Made by a program: the position numbers and the translations under genes
The notes under the pieces: generated by a model
What the model was told of the DNA's origin: nothing
What the model saw: only the letters and a program-made list of their open reading frames with translations
Database searches by the model: none
From: Lentimicrobium sp. L6
GTDB lineage: Bacteria > Bacteroidota > Bacteroidia > Bacteroidales > UBA12170
Direction: 5' to 3'
Length of the DNA: 64,000 nucleotides
Assembly (NCBI RefSeq): GCF_013166655.1
Contig: NZ_JABKCA010000006.1
Span: forward strand, 1 to 64,000
Shown here: positions 56,048 through 64,000 of the stretch, one piece after another
How the letters are laid out: each line of letters opens with the position of its first letter
How positions within the stretch are numbered: position 1 is the stretch's first letter

Positions 56048-56896
56048 CTAAAGAAAACGTATACCGCACAATTCTTCGAGAAGTTCTTGATCCTTATGAT
56101 ACCTTTTAATTAGAGTATTATAAGTATCTTCTTGAATTTCGGGAATTTCAAATTTATTAAACCCCATTATTTGCTGAGAAATACTCTTGGAATATTTTTG
56201 GGTTTTGTACATTGCTTTCTGAAGATTCACATATTTAATTGCATAGCCCTGATTAATGATTTTTCCACTTTGGCTTGGTATAATATCGACTTTTAAGAAA
56301 TTAAAAATTTTATTCATTACTCCTTGAAAGTCCATTTGTAATTCATTCATTGTTATAATATGAAATTGGCTTTTCTCAAAAAGACTAAAATATCTATTTA
56401 ATTGTTCACCAAATAAGCCTGATCGAAAATAAAAATAATTATAAGGATATTGTTTGTTTTCTTTCCGAAACTTTACGGAATGATATCTTTCCTCTTCTAG
56501 GTGAATTGCTTTTTCGAAAGTCTTAGTTTCCTCCAAACCAACCCTTCTCATAAAATGAAATAAGGAATGTGCCCTTTCAACTGGGTTCCTCAAAATCAAC
56601 AGGAATTTAGCTTTAGGGAAAAGGGCATGTATAATCCTAGGAGATTCTGGATCGGTAAAATAGGCATGCGAAGCTTCTCCAATTATAGTTTCTTTTTCAA
56701 CTTGATCAAACAGTTTGAAATATTCAACAGTATTTTTTATCAATTGAAAATCCTCGCAAAAAAAAGTTGGTTCTTTTTCTTTGCTTAAAAATATTTGTGG
56801 ATGTTGCATCAAATAATAATACAAAGTAGATGTTCCTGATTTTGCAGCCCCAAGTATAAAAAAGTTTGGCTTGTTTAGTTTGGTTTGTTTCTCCAT
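56048..56896 (-). CDS. Carbohydrate sulfotransferase (NDST-like)
   Basis: 282 residues. 5'-phosphosulfate loop FFILGAAKSGTSTLYYYL at about 12-29. EASHAYF follows, and the 3'-phosphate site FLLILRNPVERAHSLFHFM near 98-116 has the Arg and Ser of the RxPxERAxS pattern. These are the canonical motifs of heparan-sulfate-type and bacterial glycan sulfotransferases, and the length is typical. Uses PAPS to sulfate a sugar hydroxyl or amine. It sits 31 nt upstream of the giant fusion; the fusion's deacetylase could free an amine, and a sulfotransferase next to it raises the possibility of N-sulfation. That is inference. Confidence 0.9.
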   Translation of the reverse strand: MEKQTKLNKPNFFILGAAKSGTSTLYYYLMQHPQIFLSKEKEPTFFCEDFQLIKNTVEYFKLFDQVEKETIIGEASHAYFTDPESPRIIHALFPKAKFLLILRNPVERAHSLFHFMRRVGLEETKTFEKAIHLEEERYHSVKFRKENKQYPYNYFYFRSGLFGEQLNRYFSLFEKSQFHIITMNELQMDFQGVMNKIFNFLKVDIIPSQSGKIINQGYAIKYVNLQKAMYKTQKYSKSISQQIMGFNKFEIPEIQEDTYNTLIKRYHKDQELLEELCGIRFL

Positions 56897-56930
56897 CTTT
56901 TCAAGTTAACACAATACTAATTATTTCATT

Positions 56931-57752
56931 TTAAGATTTCCTCCAATACACTCCTGTCCAGTCTATCTTTACAACTGGATCAGTAATATTCATTTTGCTT
57001 CGATAATCTAGAACCGCTTTTTTACATGCTTTTACCGCTCCCCAATCGTCAATAATAACAAAACCACCAATCGATAATTTGGGATATAAATTTACAAGAG
57101 CATCCATGGTAGACTCATACATATCTCCATCTAACCTTAATATAGAAAGTTTATTAATTGGTGCAAAAACTAAGGATTCACTAAACCATCCTTCAATAAA
57201 CCCCACTTGTTTATCAAGAAGTCTATAATTTTCAAAGTTCTTTTTCACTTGTTCTTTAGATACAATTAACTCTTTAAAACCATGATGTATATCATTAATA
57301 TCTTCTTTATATTTACCTGATGGCTTTGGTAAACCAGCAAATGAATCAGCAACCCATACTTTCCTATTTTTAATGTCTGCTTCTTTTAATAAAGCCCTCA
57401 TAAATATAGTTGCTCCTCCTCTCCAAACACCAGTTTCAATAAAGTCACCAGGAATATCATCCTCTATTATTTTTTCGAAACAGTATTCAATATTCTCAAG
57501 CCGCTTTAATCCTATCATTGTTTCAGCATAAAGAGGCCAATCCCCTCCTTGTAAGCGATGTTCTTTAGATGCTATTTTTTCCCTGCAAATCACATATCCT
57601 TTTTTTTCTAAATACCTGGCTATATACCTAATAAAAAAAGGTTGTTTTGCCTTGTGTTCATAGCTCCAATCCAAGGGTTCATAAACAGTTTTATCCATCC
57701 TGTTCATCCCTGTCAGTACATCTTTCAACAAGTTTATATATAATTTTCCCAT
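56931..57752 (-). CDS. TylF/MycF-type O-methyltransferase
   Basis: 273 residues from the ATG at 57752. Earlier ATGs at 57791 and 57824 lie inside the upstream gene, and family alignments usually begin at LYINLLKDVLTG. Diagnostic blocks: YAETMIGLKRLENI, GDFIETGVWRGGATIFM, WVADSFAGLPKP, LRLDGDMYESTMDAL and VIIDDWGAVKACKKAV, which include the Mg-binding aspartates. TylF-like enzymes methylate sugar hydroxyls using SAM and Mg. Here the acceptor is probably a nucleotide sugar or nascent glycan of the locus. Confidence 0.88.
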   Translation of the reverse strand: MGKLYINLLKDVLTGMNRMDKTVYEPLDWSYEHKAKQPFFIRYIARYLEKKGYVICREKIASKEHRLQGGDWPLYAETMIGLKRLENIEYCFEKIIEDDIPGDFIETGVWRGGATIFMRALLKEADIKNRKVWVADSFAGLPKPSGKYKEDINDIHHGFKELIVSKEQVKKNFENYRLLDKQVGFIEGWFSESLVFAPINKLSILRLDGDMYESTMDALVNLYPKLSIGGFVIIDDWGAVKACKKAVLDYRSKMNITDPVVKIDWTGVYWRKS

Positions 57753-57774
57753 TTCCTTTTGAAGTCTATCATGT

Positions 57775-58785
57775 TTAAAAAAGATCCCCATCTGCCATTG
57801 TAAAAAACATGTTTTTTGATGCATGGTCTAATGGAATTTCTTTATGGAAAGTTCTACCAACAATAGTTAGACCTAATGGCTCCTTTTTGGCAATAAAACC
57901 GATTTGTATGAGTTTTTGGGTTACTCCATGATTTGGAGGTAACCAAGATTGAATTTGTGTTACTCCTCTCTTCTTTAATTCTTTAGTTATTTCAGAAACT
58001 AAACAGGCAATATCATCAACTCTAGGTTTAACCAAAATATCTACCAATGTTGCAATTTTATTATTGATCTGAATGATACCATAGGCCTTCGGTTGATGCA
58101 AAATATTTCTTGATACAAAAACAAGATATTTTTTGGTTGGATGATCAAAATACCTCCATTTGATAAAATCAGCATTTCGGCTAATAGAAAAAGGATAGTA
58201 CCAATTTAGTGAATTCCAAATACGATTGAATATAGTTGTATCAAATGAATGGACTAATCTAGTTTTTTTAAAATACCCACTTCTATTTTTTACTTGTTCT
58301 ATATCGGCAGAAACAAATTGAACACCTTGAGAAATCTCATTGTATTGTAAAAACAATTTCCCCAACCGATAAGCCCTAATCCCTGGATAGCCATAATAAA
58401 AAACAGACTCTGGAGGAACGGCAAAAACATCAAAAAAATGCTCCGCTGTTTGTATAAATAATCCTTTGCGCCCTTGAGTTGTACTTCTATAGGCAGGGTG
58501 AGACATACTATCAGTCATATGCACCATTCGTATAGCTTGTCCTTTATAAAATGATTTATACGGAAGCCCTCCATACATAACAACTGGCTCCTCCTTTTCA
58601 TTTAAACAAAGCATAATCTGATATCCAAAAGGATTTTTATGATATTTCCATCGCCATACTTTCTGATCCATTTCATGGTTAAAAGCAAGCTCCCAAAGTT
58701 CCATTACTTTTTCTTGGTCATCAGAAGTATATGGCCTCAATTTAAACTTTCCCTGATCTGTTTTTAGAATTTTTTCCATCTCCAT
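57775..58785 (-). CDS. GNAT-like acyltransferase
   Basis: 336 residues; ATGs at 58785 and 58779 both overlap the end of the upstream GT2 gene. The N-terminus KFKLRPYTSDDQEKVMELWELAF is a GNAT strand-helix start, and MTDSMSHPAYRSTTQGRKGLF resembles the acyl-CoA pyrophosphate loop (Q/RxxGxG/A variant). FIKWRYFDHPTKKYLVF begins a second GNAT-like half, so the fold may be a tandem GNAT of the kind seen in FemAB-like proteins. It probably N-acylates an amino sugar; no direct evidence for the substrate. Overlap with neighbours shows operon membership. Confidence 0.75.
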   Translation of the reverse strand: MEMEKILKTDQGKFKLRPYTSDDQEKVMELWELAFNHEMDQKVWRWKYHKNPFGYQIMLCLNEKEEPVVMYGGLPYKSFYKGQAIRMVHMTDSMSHPAYRSTTQGRKGLFIQTAEHFFDVFAVPPESVFYYGYPGIRAYRLGKLFLQYNEISQGVQFVSADIEQVKNRSGYFKKTRLVHSFDTTIFNRIWNSLNWYYPFSISRNADFIKWRYFDHPTKKYLVFVSRNILHQPKAYGIIQINNKIATLVDILVKPRVDDIACLVSEITKELKKRGVTQIQSWLPPNHGVTQKLIQIGFIAKKEPLGLTIVGRTFHKEIPLDHASKNMFFTMADGDLF

Positions 58786-59816
58786 AAAGCTTTTGTTTTT
58801 CCAAATCTATCTTTTACACGTGAAAAATAATAACCATTAGCAAGAAGTTTCCAAACTGAGGAGGATATTTTAAAGCTACCCTCCTCAACCTTAACCTTTA
58901 TAGCTGGAATCAACACTCGATTAACTCCGATTTCGAAATCTAATTTCTCATTACTTGAATTTTCGAAATAAAAGCTTGGAGGAGCTTCGAATTCACCTAG
59001 GTCGTTAATTGATATTGGGAAATCTTCAATGACTAAATTAGAATATTCGAGCTGTTCATAATATTTATTCCAATACAATTGATGAGATTGCATCATTAGT
59101 TCTCCTTTTTTACTCGAGGGTGATTGGTTCCAATAATGCACCACCTCTGCATCTGGAACACAAACTATTCTGTAATCATTTTCAGCTGCTAAAACACACA
59201 AATCGGTGTCTTCATAATACAGGAAAAACCTTTCATCAAAGATTTTTCCTGTAGGAAATATGCTTTTATCATTTCTCACTAACAAACATGCTCCTGACAG
59301 AAATGGCTCATAAAAAGGCTCTTTTTCCATCCAAAATTTTTCAAATCTTATATCCCAATAATAGCATAATAGTTTAGCATCCAATTCTGATTTAGTAGAT
59401 AAATCGAGTGCTGTTTGCATCCACCAATTTGCTCCAAGTGCTGGTGGTATTTTATATTGTCTTTCTTCATCAAGATAAAACCTAGGCCCTGCTATTATCG
59501 CATTTGAACTAATAGCTCCATTCAACAACTTCTTTAAAAAACCAGGCACTGGCATGGTATCTGGGTTGAGTATTAAATACCATTCAGATTCACTCGATTT
59601 ACTCGCTTGATTTACGGCTTTCCCAAAACCAACATTTTCATTATTAGAAATGAGCTTTGTGTTCCGAAACTTTGACACCATTTCATCTAAACCCTCCTCC
59701 ATACTATTATCAACAATAATAATCTCCTTCAGTTCCTCTTCACTTTCTAACAATCTTAAAAGAGAAGGAAGAAACTTAGATGTATAATAATTAACTATAA
59801 TAACACTTATCTTCAT
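58764..59816 (-). CDS. Family 2 glycosyltransferase
   Basis: 350 residues. GT-A motifs: SVIIVNYYTSKFLPSLL, IIVDNSMEEGLDEM, NENVGFGKAVNQ, LILNPDTMPVPGFL (DxD region) and FFLYYEDTDLCVLAAE. The C-terminal 90 residues are an extra beta-rich region without recognised family. An inverting transferase adding one sugar, specificity unknown. It overlaps the GNAT-like gene by 22 nt and the upstream methyltransferase by 4 nt. Confidence 0.9.
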   Translation of the reverse strand: MKISVIIVNYYTSKFLPSLLRLLESEEELKEIIIVDNSMEEGLDEMVSKFRNTKLISNNENVGFGKAVNQASKSSESEWYLILNPDTMPVPGFLKKLLNGAISSNAIIAGPRFYLDEERQYKIPPALGANWWMQTALDLSTKSELDAKLLCYYWDIRFEKFWMEKEPFYEPFLSGACLLVRNDKSIFPTGKIFDERFFLYYEDTDLCVLAAENDYRIVCVPDAEVVHYWNQSPSSKKGELMMQSHQLYWNKYYEQLEYSNLVIEDFPISINDLGEFEAPPSFYFENSSNEKLDFEIGVNRVLIPAIKVKVEEGSFKISSSVWKLLANGYYFSRVKDRFGKTKALWRWKKF

Positions 59817-60961
59817 CTTTTCTTTGCTTTGATAAGAAACTCATTTGTCATTAATGATTTTTTGTTCCCTAATTTAAGCTCTACTATTTTTTCGATAAAC
59901 TGTTGGCCTTTTGGTGAGGGTGGAATTTGCTCATAGCTTATATTTTCTATTTCAAAACCAGCCGATTCTATAGCTTCTTTTATTGACTTCTCAGTAAACC
60001 ATCTAATATGTGTTACACAACTTAATCCCCAAGGTAGATATTCAAACTTCCCATTGAGTTGATCGGAAACTAAAGTCCAATGTCCTGCATTAGGTATACT
60101 CAAAATTAAACAACCATCTGTTCGTATAAAATTGGAAATCCTTTTAAGTTGAAACCAAGGATCATTCAGATGTTCCAAAATATCTCCGCATACAATTGCA
60201 TCATACTTTTTTTCTGTCTTGAAATCTTCAAGGTATCCATTAAACACATCATTATAATATTTAGATGCTACTTTTGCGGAGGTTTCGCAAGGCTCTATTC
60301 CATCAATTTTTATGTTGTCACTTTTACTTAATAGAAACTTCCCCATATTTCCATCAAAACAACCAACATCTAAAATATTCTGGGCATCATTTGGTATGTT
60401 CTGAACCAAGTCTGTTCTAACCCTATTATAGAATGATTTAAAAGTAAATACAAAGGAATTTAATAATAGTCCAGCATTTGATTTATAGAAAGAAGAATGA
60501 TTATTTTTTCTCTTTAAAAAAGACTTACTTGAATATAGAATGCATCTATCGTCAAGCTTGTCTACTTTTTGAATTTTCAAGGCTTGACTTTGATATAACT
60601 CTTGTAATTCTTCATAGGTAGTTGTGTTTAAGGGAGCAAACAAGGGTGATGAAACTTGATAAGAAAAATCGCTAAAATTAAACATAGGCCCACATTCATC
60701 ATATCCTTTATCAATGAGAGTTACCATCCTTTTCATCATTTGCCAATTAATAATCAAAAGAGGGTCCTTAATAGTTATTACGTATTGCGATTCTTTAATT
60801 TTATGAAAATTATCCTCACTTAAATCTTCTGGCAACCAATAAAACTGAACATTATTTTGTTCTAACGATTTTCTAAGATAAGATTCACAAAATTGATAAG
60901 CATAGTTCAACTCAAAATTGTTTATCGCTAAAAACGTTGCCCTAACTATTGCTATCACCAT
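59813..60961 (-). CDS. Class I methyltransferase with N-terminal extension
   Basis: 382 residues. The C-terminal half (about 190-370) is a Methyltransf_23-type enzyme: ILDVGCFDGNMGKFLLS (motif I), GIEPCETSAKVA, YDAIVCGDILEHLNDPW, and LILSIPNAGHWTLV. The first 190 residues are not recognised; they contain FKTIKDPLL-like and FAPLNTTTYEEL segments and look like part of a glycosyltransferase-like domain, but without its motifs. It may be a remnant or an acceptor-binding part. Likely role: O- or C-methylation of a sugar. First member of the tightly overlapping set that runs down to 56931. Confidence 0.8.
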   Translation of the reverse strand: MVIAIVRATFLAINNFELNYAYQFCESYLRKSLEQNNVQFYWLPEDLSEDNFHKIKESQYVITIKDPLLIINWQMMKRMVTLIDKGYDECGPMFNFSDFSYQVSSPLFAPLNTTTYEELQELYQSQALKIQKVDKLDDRCILYSSKSFLKRKNNHSSFYKSNAGLLLNSFVFTFKSFYNRVRTDLVQNIPNDAQNILDVGCFDGNMGKFLLSKSDNIKIDGIEPCETSAKVASKYYNDVFNGYLEDFKTEKKYDAIVCGDILEHLNDPWFQLKRISNFIRTDGCLILSIPNAGHWTLVSDQLNGKFEYLPWGLSCVTHIRWFTEKSIKEAIESAGFEIENISYEQIPPSPKGQQFIEKIVELKLGNKKSLMTNEFLIKAKKR

Positions 60962-61014
60962 TTATTTCTTTCTACATTCAACAATTTATTTACCACTTCA
61001 TAAGAACACTAATG

Positions 61015-61848
61015 CTATCTTACAGCATAAATAACAGATTTAACCTCTTCAACTCCATTAGGTATATAGGCATCAGAAAACTCATTAACAACTTCCACTT
61101 TAGAGAACCCCAATTTCTTTAAAACTTGAAAAAACCAAGATGCATTTGGTCTCCACCAAACAGACATATCGTCTTCCATACTATCGCCTCCAACATAATT
61201 CATTATTGCTCTATTTTCGTTTGAGTTCGGCATATATTGGGCTATGACAAGGGTACCAGAACAAAATTCTACAATTGATGCCAATGCTTGTAAAGGATTA
61301 ATAGTATGCAACAACACATCACCAATAAAAACAAAGTCGAAGGAGGCTTTTCCCAATTTTTCAAATGAAAAATCATAAACATTTACAAAACGTCTTTTTA
61401 TTGGAATGTTTAATCTTTGCGAACAAAACTCAAATGGCTCTTTGAGCATTAAATTATAAAATAGTTCGTGGTTTAATGCTTTTGGTTCTTCATAGGAGTA
61501 ACCCTTGGAATACTTAATGCCTTTATTAACAACATCCTTAATATCTTGGCCGGGAAAAACATCTAACTCTAAGAGCGAAGGTAGTTCTGTAGCTGTAACA
61601 TCTGCACCTCTTTTTGCAAATTCAAATGAAAAAAAACCTGTAGCTGCTCCTACATCTAAAACTGTGAGCCCCTCCATGGAATTGGGGAAATTATAAAAAG
61701 GCAATTTATTTCGCAAATCGAAAACACCTGGAGTGAGAAGTCCATTTCCCAAATCGATTGTATGATACCAGTAATAATCTTTTGGTACTTCAATATTGAG
61801 TCGTTCACTTAATCTATAAAATTCCTGCTGTCTATTTAATTGTATCAT
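61015..61848 (-). CDS. CmoB-like class I methyltransferase
   Basis: 277 residues. The N-terminal YYWYHTIDLGNGLLTPGVFDLR block and motif I TVLDVGAATGFFSFEFAKRGADVTATEL match the DUF1698/CmoB-like SAM-dependent fold. FDFVFIGDVLLHTINPLQAL is the post-I strand. Although CmoB itself modifies tRNA wobble uridine, many relatives occur in glycan loci; given its place here, a sugar or lipid acceptor is more likely. First minus-strand gene after the promoter at 61905-61912. Confidence 0.82.
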   Translation of the reverse strand: MIQLNRQQEFYRLSERLNIEVPKDYYWYHTIDLGNGLLTPGVFDLRNKLPFYNFPNSMEGLTVLDVGAATGFFSFEFAKRGADVTATELPSLLELDVFPGQDIKDVVNKGIKYSKGYSYEEPKALNHELFYNLMLKEPFEFCSQRLNIPIKRRFVNVYDFSFEKLGKASFDFVFIGDVLLHTINPLQALASIVEFCSGTLVIAQYMPNSNENRAIMNYVGGDSMEDDMSVWWRPNASWFFQVLKKLGFSKVEVVNEFSDAYIPNGVEEVKSVIYAVR

Positions 61849-61904
61849 GGAAAATACTTAATTGGTTATCCTTTTATAAAATAAAATCCTCAAGTTTATT
61901 CCTT

Positions 61905-61912
61905 CAAAAATA
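61905..61912 (-). promoter_or_regulatory. -7 promoter motif for the long minus-strand operon
   Basis: The minus strand reads TATTTTTG, with TTG 16 nt upstream. It gives a leader of about 50 nt and may drive the run from 61848 to 43232. Confidence 0.45.
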
Positions 61913-61958
61913 GTTTTTTTAATTTTCTCAACCTAATTAGAAACTTCTTTCATTTTGT

Positions 61959-61966
61959 TAACTTAG
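61959..61966 (+). promoter_or_regulatory. -7 promoter motif for the gene at 61990
   Basis: TAACTTAG, the TAnnTTAG variant also seen before the T9SS paralogs, 24 nt before the ATG. Confidence 0.4.
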
Positions 61967-61989
61967 CCTCACCTAATAAAACACAATTT

Positions 61990-62619
61990 ATGAAATGTAA
62001 CACTTATCATGAAGTTTATTCAGAATACCAAGAAATTGCCTCACAAACGCTAGAGGGTAAATCCGATTTAGAAATCCTTAGAACAGATTGTTATAATGAA
62101 TCAGGAATCTCTTCCATTCCAAAAACTATAGTCCCATTTATTTTGCCACATTGTTCATTGCTTCAAATATTTGAGATAGATCCCAATGTTATAAAAGAAG
62201 CTAAGAAGAAAGATTACATGAATAATAAAAAGGTTTTCATTAAAGAGCAAAACATTATTACTTTTAATGAAAATGAGAGGAAATATGATGTTATTTTCGA
62301 TTTTAGCACCATAGATCATATGGAATTTGAGGAGGCTATTATTGTTTTGAAGAAATACAAGTATGCGCTTAAAGAAAAGGGAATCTTATCATTAGTAGTT
62401 TGGTTGAACGAGTTTGAACATAAACACATGCCTATTGATAAGCAATACTATTTCAAGAGGGATCTGTTTGACAAGGCCATTAAGAAAAATTTTCATATTA
62501 GCAAACAAGAACATTTGTTTAGCGACCACAATTCGGAACTATGGTATTATAAACTTAGTCTCAAGAAAATGACTCTTTGGAAAAAACTTCTATTGTTTCT
62601 AAAACTAATGAAAACTTAA
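61990..62619 (+). CDS. Degenerate methyltransferase-like protein
   Basis: 209 residues. The fold looks like a class I methyltransferase: IFEIDPNVIKEAK is a motif II-like strand, KYDVIFDFSTIDHMEFEEAI the post-I strand, and LKEKGILSLVVWL follows. The glycine-rich SAM loop is not present; its place is taken by LEILRTDCYNESGISSIP, so it may use a variant site or have lost SAM binding. It is a lone plus-strand gene between two minus-strand units, with its own promoter motif, and converges on the ABC ATPase with 7 bp between stops. Confidence 0.7.
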   Translation: MKCNTYHEVYSEYQEIASQTLEGKSDLEILRTDCYNESGISSIPKTIVPFILPHCSLLQIFEIDPNVIKEAKKKDYMNNKKVFIKEQNIITFNENERKYDVIFDFSTIDHMEFEEAIIVLKKYKYALKEKGILSLVVWLNEFEHKHMPIDKQYYFKRDLFDKAIKKNFHISKQEHLFSDHNSELWYYKLSLKKMTLWKKLLLFLKLMKT

Positions 62620-62626
62620 ACAAAAA

Positions 62627-63364
62627 CTACTGAATTTCATGATATTTTTGAATCACCTCCTCAGGTTTCCCTACCATTATAGGTTTTCCTCCTGATAATA
62701 ATAAAACACGATCACAATATGCTTGAATGGTATTTAAATCGTGACTCACATGAATAATGGTTTTCCCTTTAATGATTGACTCTTTAAATGAATTCTCAGA
62801 TTTAGTTTTAAAGCTTTCATCCCCAACCCCTCCAAACTCATCAAGAAATAGGATATCGGCATCTACATTAATGGCAATTGCAAAAGCCAAACGACTCACC
62901 ATTCCCGAAGAAAAGTATTTTACTTTAGTATCTACAAAACTCTCAAGTTCGGCATATTCTATAATTTGATTAAAGATACTGCCTATTTTTTTAAAAGTTA
63001 ATCCAAACAAGGAACCATTCAGATAAATATTCTCTCTTACTGTTAACTCCAAATCGAATCCTGTACCAAGCGCTAATCGTTGGAAACTTCCTTGAATATC
63101 AATCACTCCTCCTTTATCAGGCTGATAAACAGAAGTCATTACTTTCAGCAATGTAGATTTCCCACTTCCATTGTGTCCAATGACTCCAAAAAACTCTCCC
63201 TTCCGAATTTCTAGGTTTATATTTTCCAAAGCCTTGATAACACGGTTCTGATTGGGATTAAATATACCTGTTACTTTAGACCGAATAGAATTTGTATTTC
63301 TGTCTTTTATTTTAAAAGTCTTGCCAATATCCTTTAGCTTTATTATTGTTTCACTTGATTTCAT
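62627..63364 (-). CDS. Polysaccharide ABC exporter ATP-binding subunit (KpsT/Wzt/TagH-type)
   Basis: 245 residues from the ATG at 63364, one base after the permease stop; an earlier start at 63379 is inside the permease. Walker A GVIGHNGSGKSTLLKV at about 72, signature YFSSGMVSRLAFAIA, Walker B DILFLDEFGGVGDESF and switch HVSHDL are all intact. The stretch NLEIRKGEFFGVIG is typical of the O-antigen/teichoic/capsule exporter subgroup. It ends soon after the nucleotide-binding domain, so no C-terminal sugar-binding domain as in long Wzt. It powers export of a lipid-linked glycan with the permease upstream. Confidence 0.93.
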   Translation of the reverse strand: MKSSETIIKLKDIGKTFKIKDRNTNSIRSKVTGIFNPNQNRVIKALENINLEIRKGEFFGVIGHNGSGKSTLLKVMTSVYQPDKGGVIDIQGSFQRLALGTGFDLELTVRENIYLNGSLFGLTFKKIGSIFNQIIEYAELESFVDTKVKYFSSGMVSRLAFAIAINVDADILFLDEFGGVGDESFKTKSENSFKESIIKGKTIIHVSHDLNTIQAYCDRVLLLSGGKPIMVGKPEEVIQKYHEIQ

Positions 63365-63365
63365 A

Positions 63366-64000
63366 TTATAATACCTCAATTACTTTTTTAGAATAATGCT
63401 TAAACAAAAAATAACCAATGATAAAAACCAGAAGAGCGTAGGCAAAATTCCATGCCAACAATTGAAAATCTGGAGCTTGGCCATATAATAGTACATTATG
63501 TAAATTCATAATGATTCCAGCTACTGGATTTAGCCATAAGACAATTTTATATTCTAATAACACAGATTCAGGATAAACTATCGGGTTTGCCCAAAAAGCT
63601 GCAATTAGAAAAATATCCCAAAAATGATCGAAATCGCGCAAATAGATATAAATAATGGAAAGAATATAGCTTAGACCAAATATAAGTATGATAATATTGA
63701 TTAAAATAAGCGGCAGGTAGAGTACATTCAAAGTATATTCTATTTTAAAAAATAGAGATATAATAAAGTATACCAAGAAGTTAAATGATAGTGCAAATGA
63801 ATTGCTCAACAATCCTGCTGATATTATATTTGATTTATCAATTTGTACCTGTTCTAGAAGATACCGATTAGAGTGCATTGAATACATTCCTTTTTTCGTT
63901 GACTCTGCAAAAAACATCCAAAATATCAGGCCTGAAAAAAGATAAAGACTAAAATTGGGAATATCTGTTTTAAAGAAAATTGTGAATACAAAATAGTAAA
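63366..64000 (-). CDS. ABC-2 polysaccharide exporter permease (5' part outside window)
   Basis: The frame stays open to the right edge, at least 211 codons, so the ATG at 63917 is internal and the N-terminus is missing. Visible part: FKTDIPNFSLYLFSGLIFWMFF, then ESTKKGMYSMHSNRYLLEQVQIDKS and four or five transmembrane helices, ending GYFLFKHYSKKVIEVL. This matches the ABC-2 permease (Wzm/KpsM/TagG) family, in which YLFSGL..W.FF and the NPV-like FWANPIVYPES/LNPVAGI segments are conserved. It exports the finished or lipid-linked glycan through the inner membrane with the ATPase that follows. Confidence 0.9.
   Translation of the reverse strand, partial: YYFVFTIFFKTDIPNFSLYLFSGLIFWMFFAESTKKGMYSMHSNRYLLEQVQIDKSNIISAGLLSNSFALSFNFLVYFIISLFFKIEYTLNVLYLPLILINIIILIFGLSYILSIIYIYLRDFDHFWDIFLIAAFWANPIVYPESVLLEYKIVLWLNPVAGIIMNLHNVLLYGQAPDFQLLAWNFAYALLVFIIGYFLFKHYSKKVIEVL

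Noticed and set aside
32890-61848. A Wzx/Wzy flippase-polymerase system
   Set aside because: None of the polytopic proteins shows Wzx or Wzy character; the exporter found is of the ABC-2 type.
63366-63917. Permease as a complete gene starting at 63917
   Set aside because: The same frame stays open to the window edge and encodes conserved permease sequence upstream of that ATG, so the gene is partial.
1-64000. CRISPR array, insertion sequence or prophage
   Set aside because: No regularly spaced identical repeats, transposase, integrase or phage structural gene was seen; the only long exact repeat noticed is the 114-bp pair in the T9SS paralogs.

Overview
The window is AT-rich chromosomal DNA from a member of the Bacteroidota. 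The evidence is several secreted proteins ending in a type IX secretion (T9SS) type A sorting domain, recurrent promoters of the TAnnTTTG class (best cases with an upstream TTG about 18-20 nt away), a choice-of-anchor L / PKD adhesin, an Omp28-like protein and an rny-zapA neighbourhood. No genus can be named from sequence alone; the gene style is that of a free-living, possibly marine, gliding-type bacterium.

Region 1 (1-25.6 kb) is mixed housekeeping and secretome. It holds a large PKD/choice-of-anchor L surface protein that runs off the left edge, a tRNA-Leu(UAG) with a clear promoter and terminator, a glycosyltransferase and sulfotransferase converging on each other, a lipoprotein with a hexapeptide xDT ladder, a YdiJ-type FAD/Fe-S dehydrogenase, RNase Y, a candidate 6S RNA and the division genes zapA plus a small coiled-coil partner. 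These are followed by an Omp28-like T9SS protein, a translationally coupled GlpT-GDPD pair for glycerol phosphate scavenging, two tandem paralogous T9SS proteins sharing a 114-nt perfectly identical 3' segment, a CE1-like esterase, and a gene broken by an in-frame stop.

Region 2 (25.6-64 kb) is a very large surface-polysaccharide locus organised in alternating strand blocks. It contains a UbiA-family prenyltransferase, a BKACE-type enzyme with a hexapeptide acyltransferase, about ten glycosyltransferase genes, a TMTC-like O-mannosyltransferase with TPRs, two further polytopic membrane proteins, GDP-mannose 4,6-dehydratase, and an MBOAT O-acyltransferase paired with an SGNH-like partner. It also holds two sulfotransferases, five methyltransferase-like proteins, a GNAT-like protein and, at the right edge, an ABC-2 polysaccharide exporter (ATPase plus partial permease). 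The set is consistent with synthesis, heavy decoration (sulfation, O-methylation, O-acylation) and ABC-dependent export of a complex glycan.

The most unusual item is a 1762-residue protein (50728-56016) that joins a PIG-L deacetylase, a GT2 domain, a coiled coil, four 40-residue NPDV/HYL repeats, an RgpF-like domain, a GT4 domain and a second GT2 domain. A beta-rich GWxxD module is reused in three different proteins of the same locus (glycosyltransferase, membrane protein, SGNH-like protein) and may be a shared glycan-recognition part.
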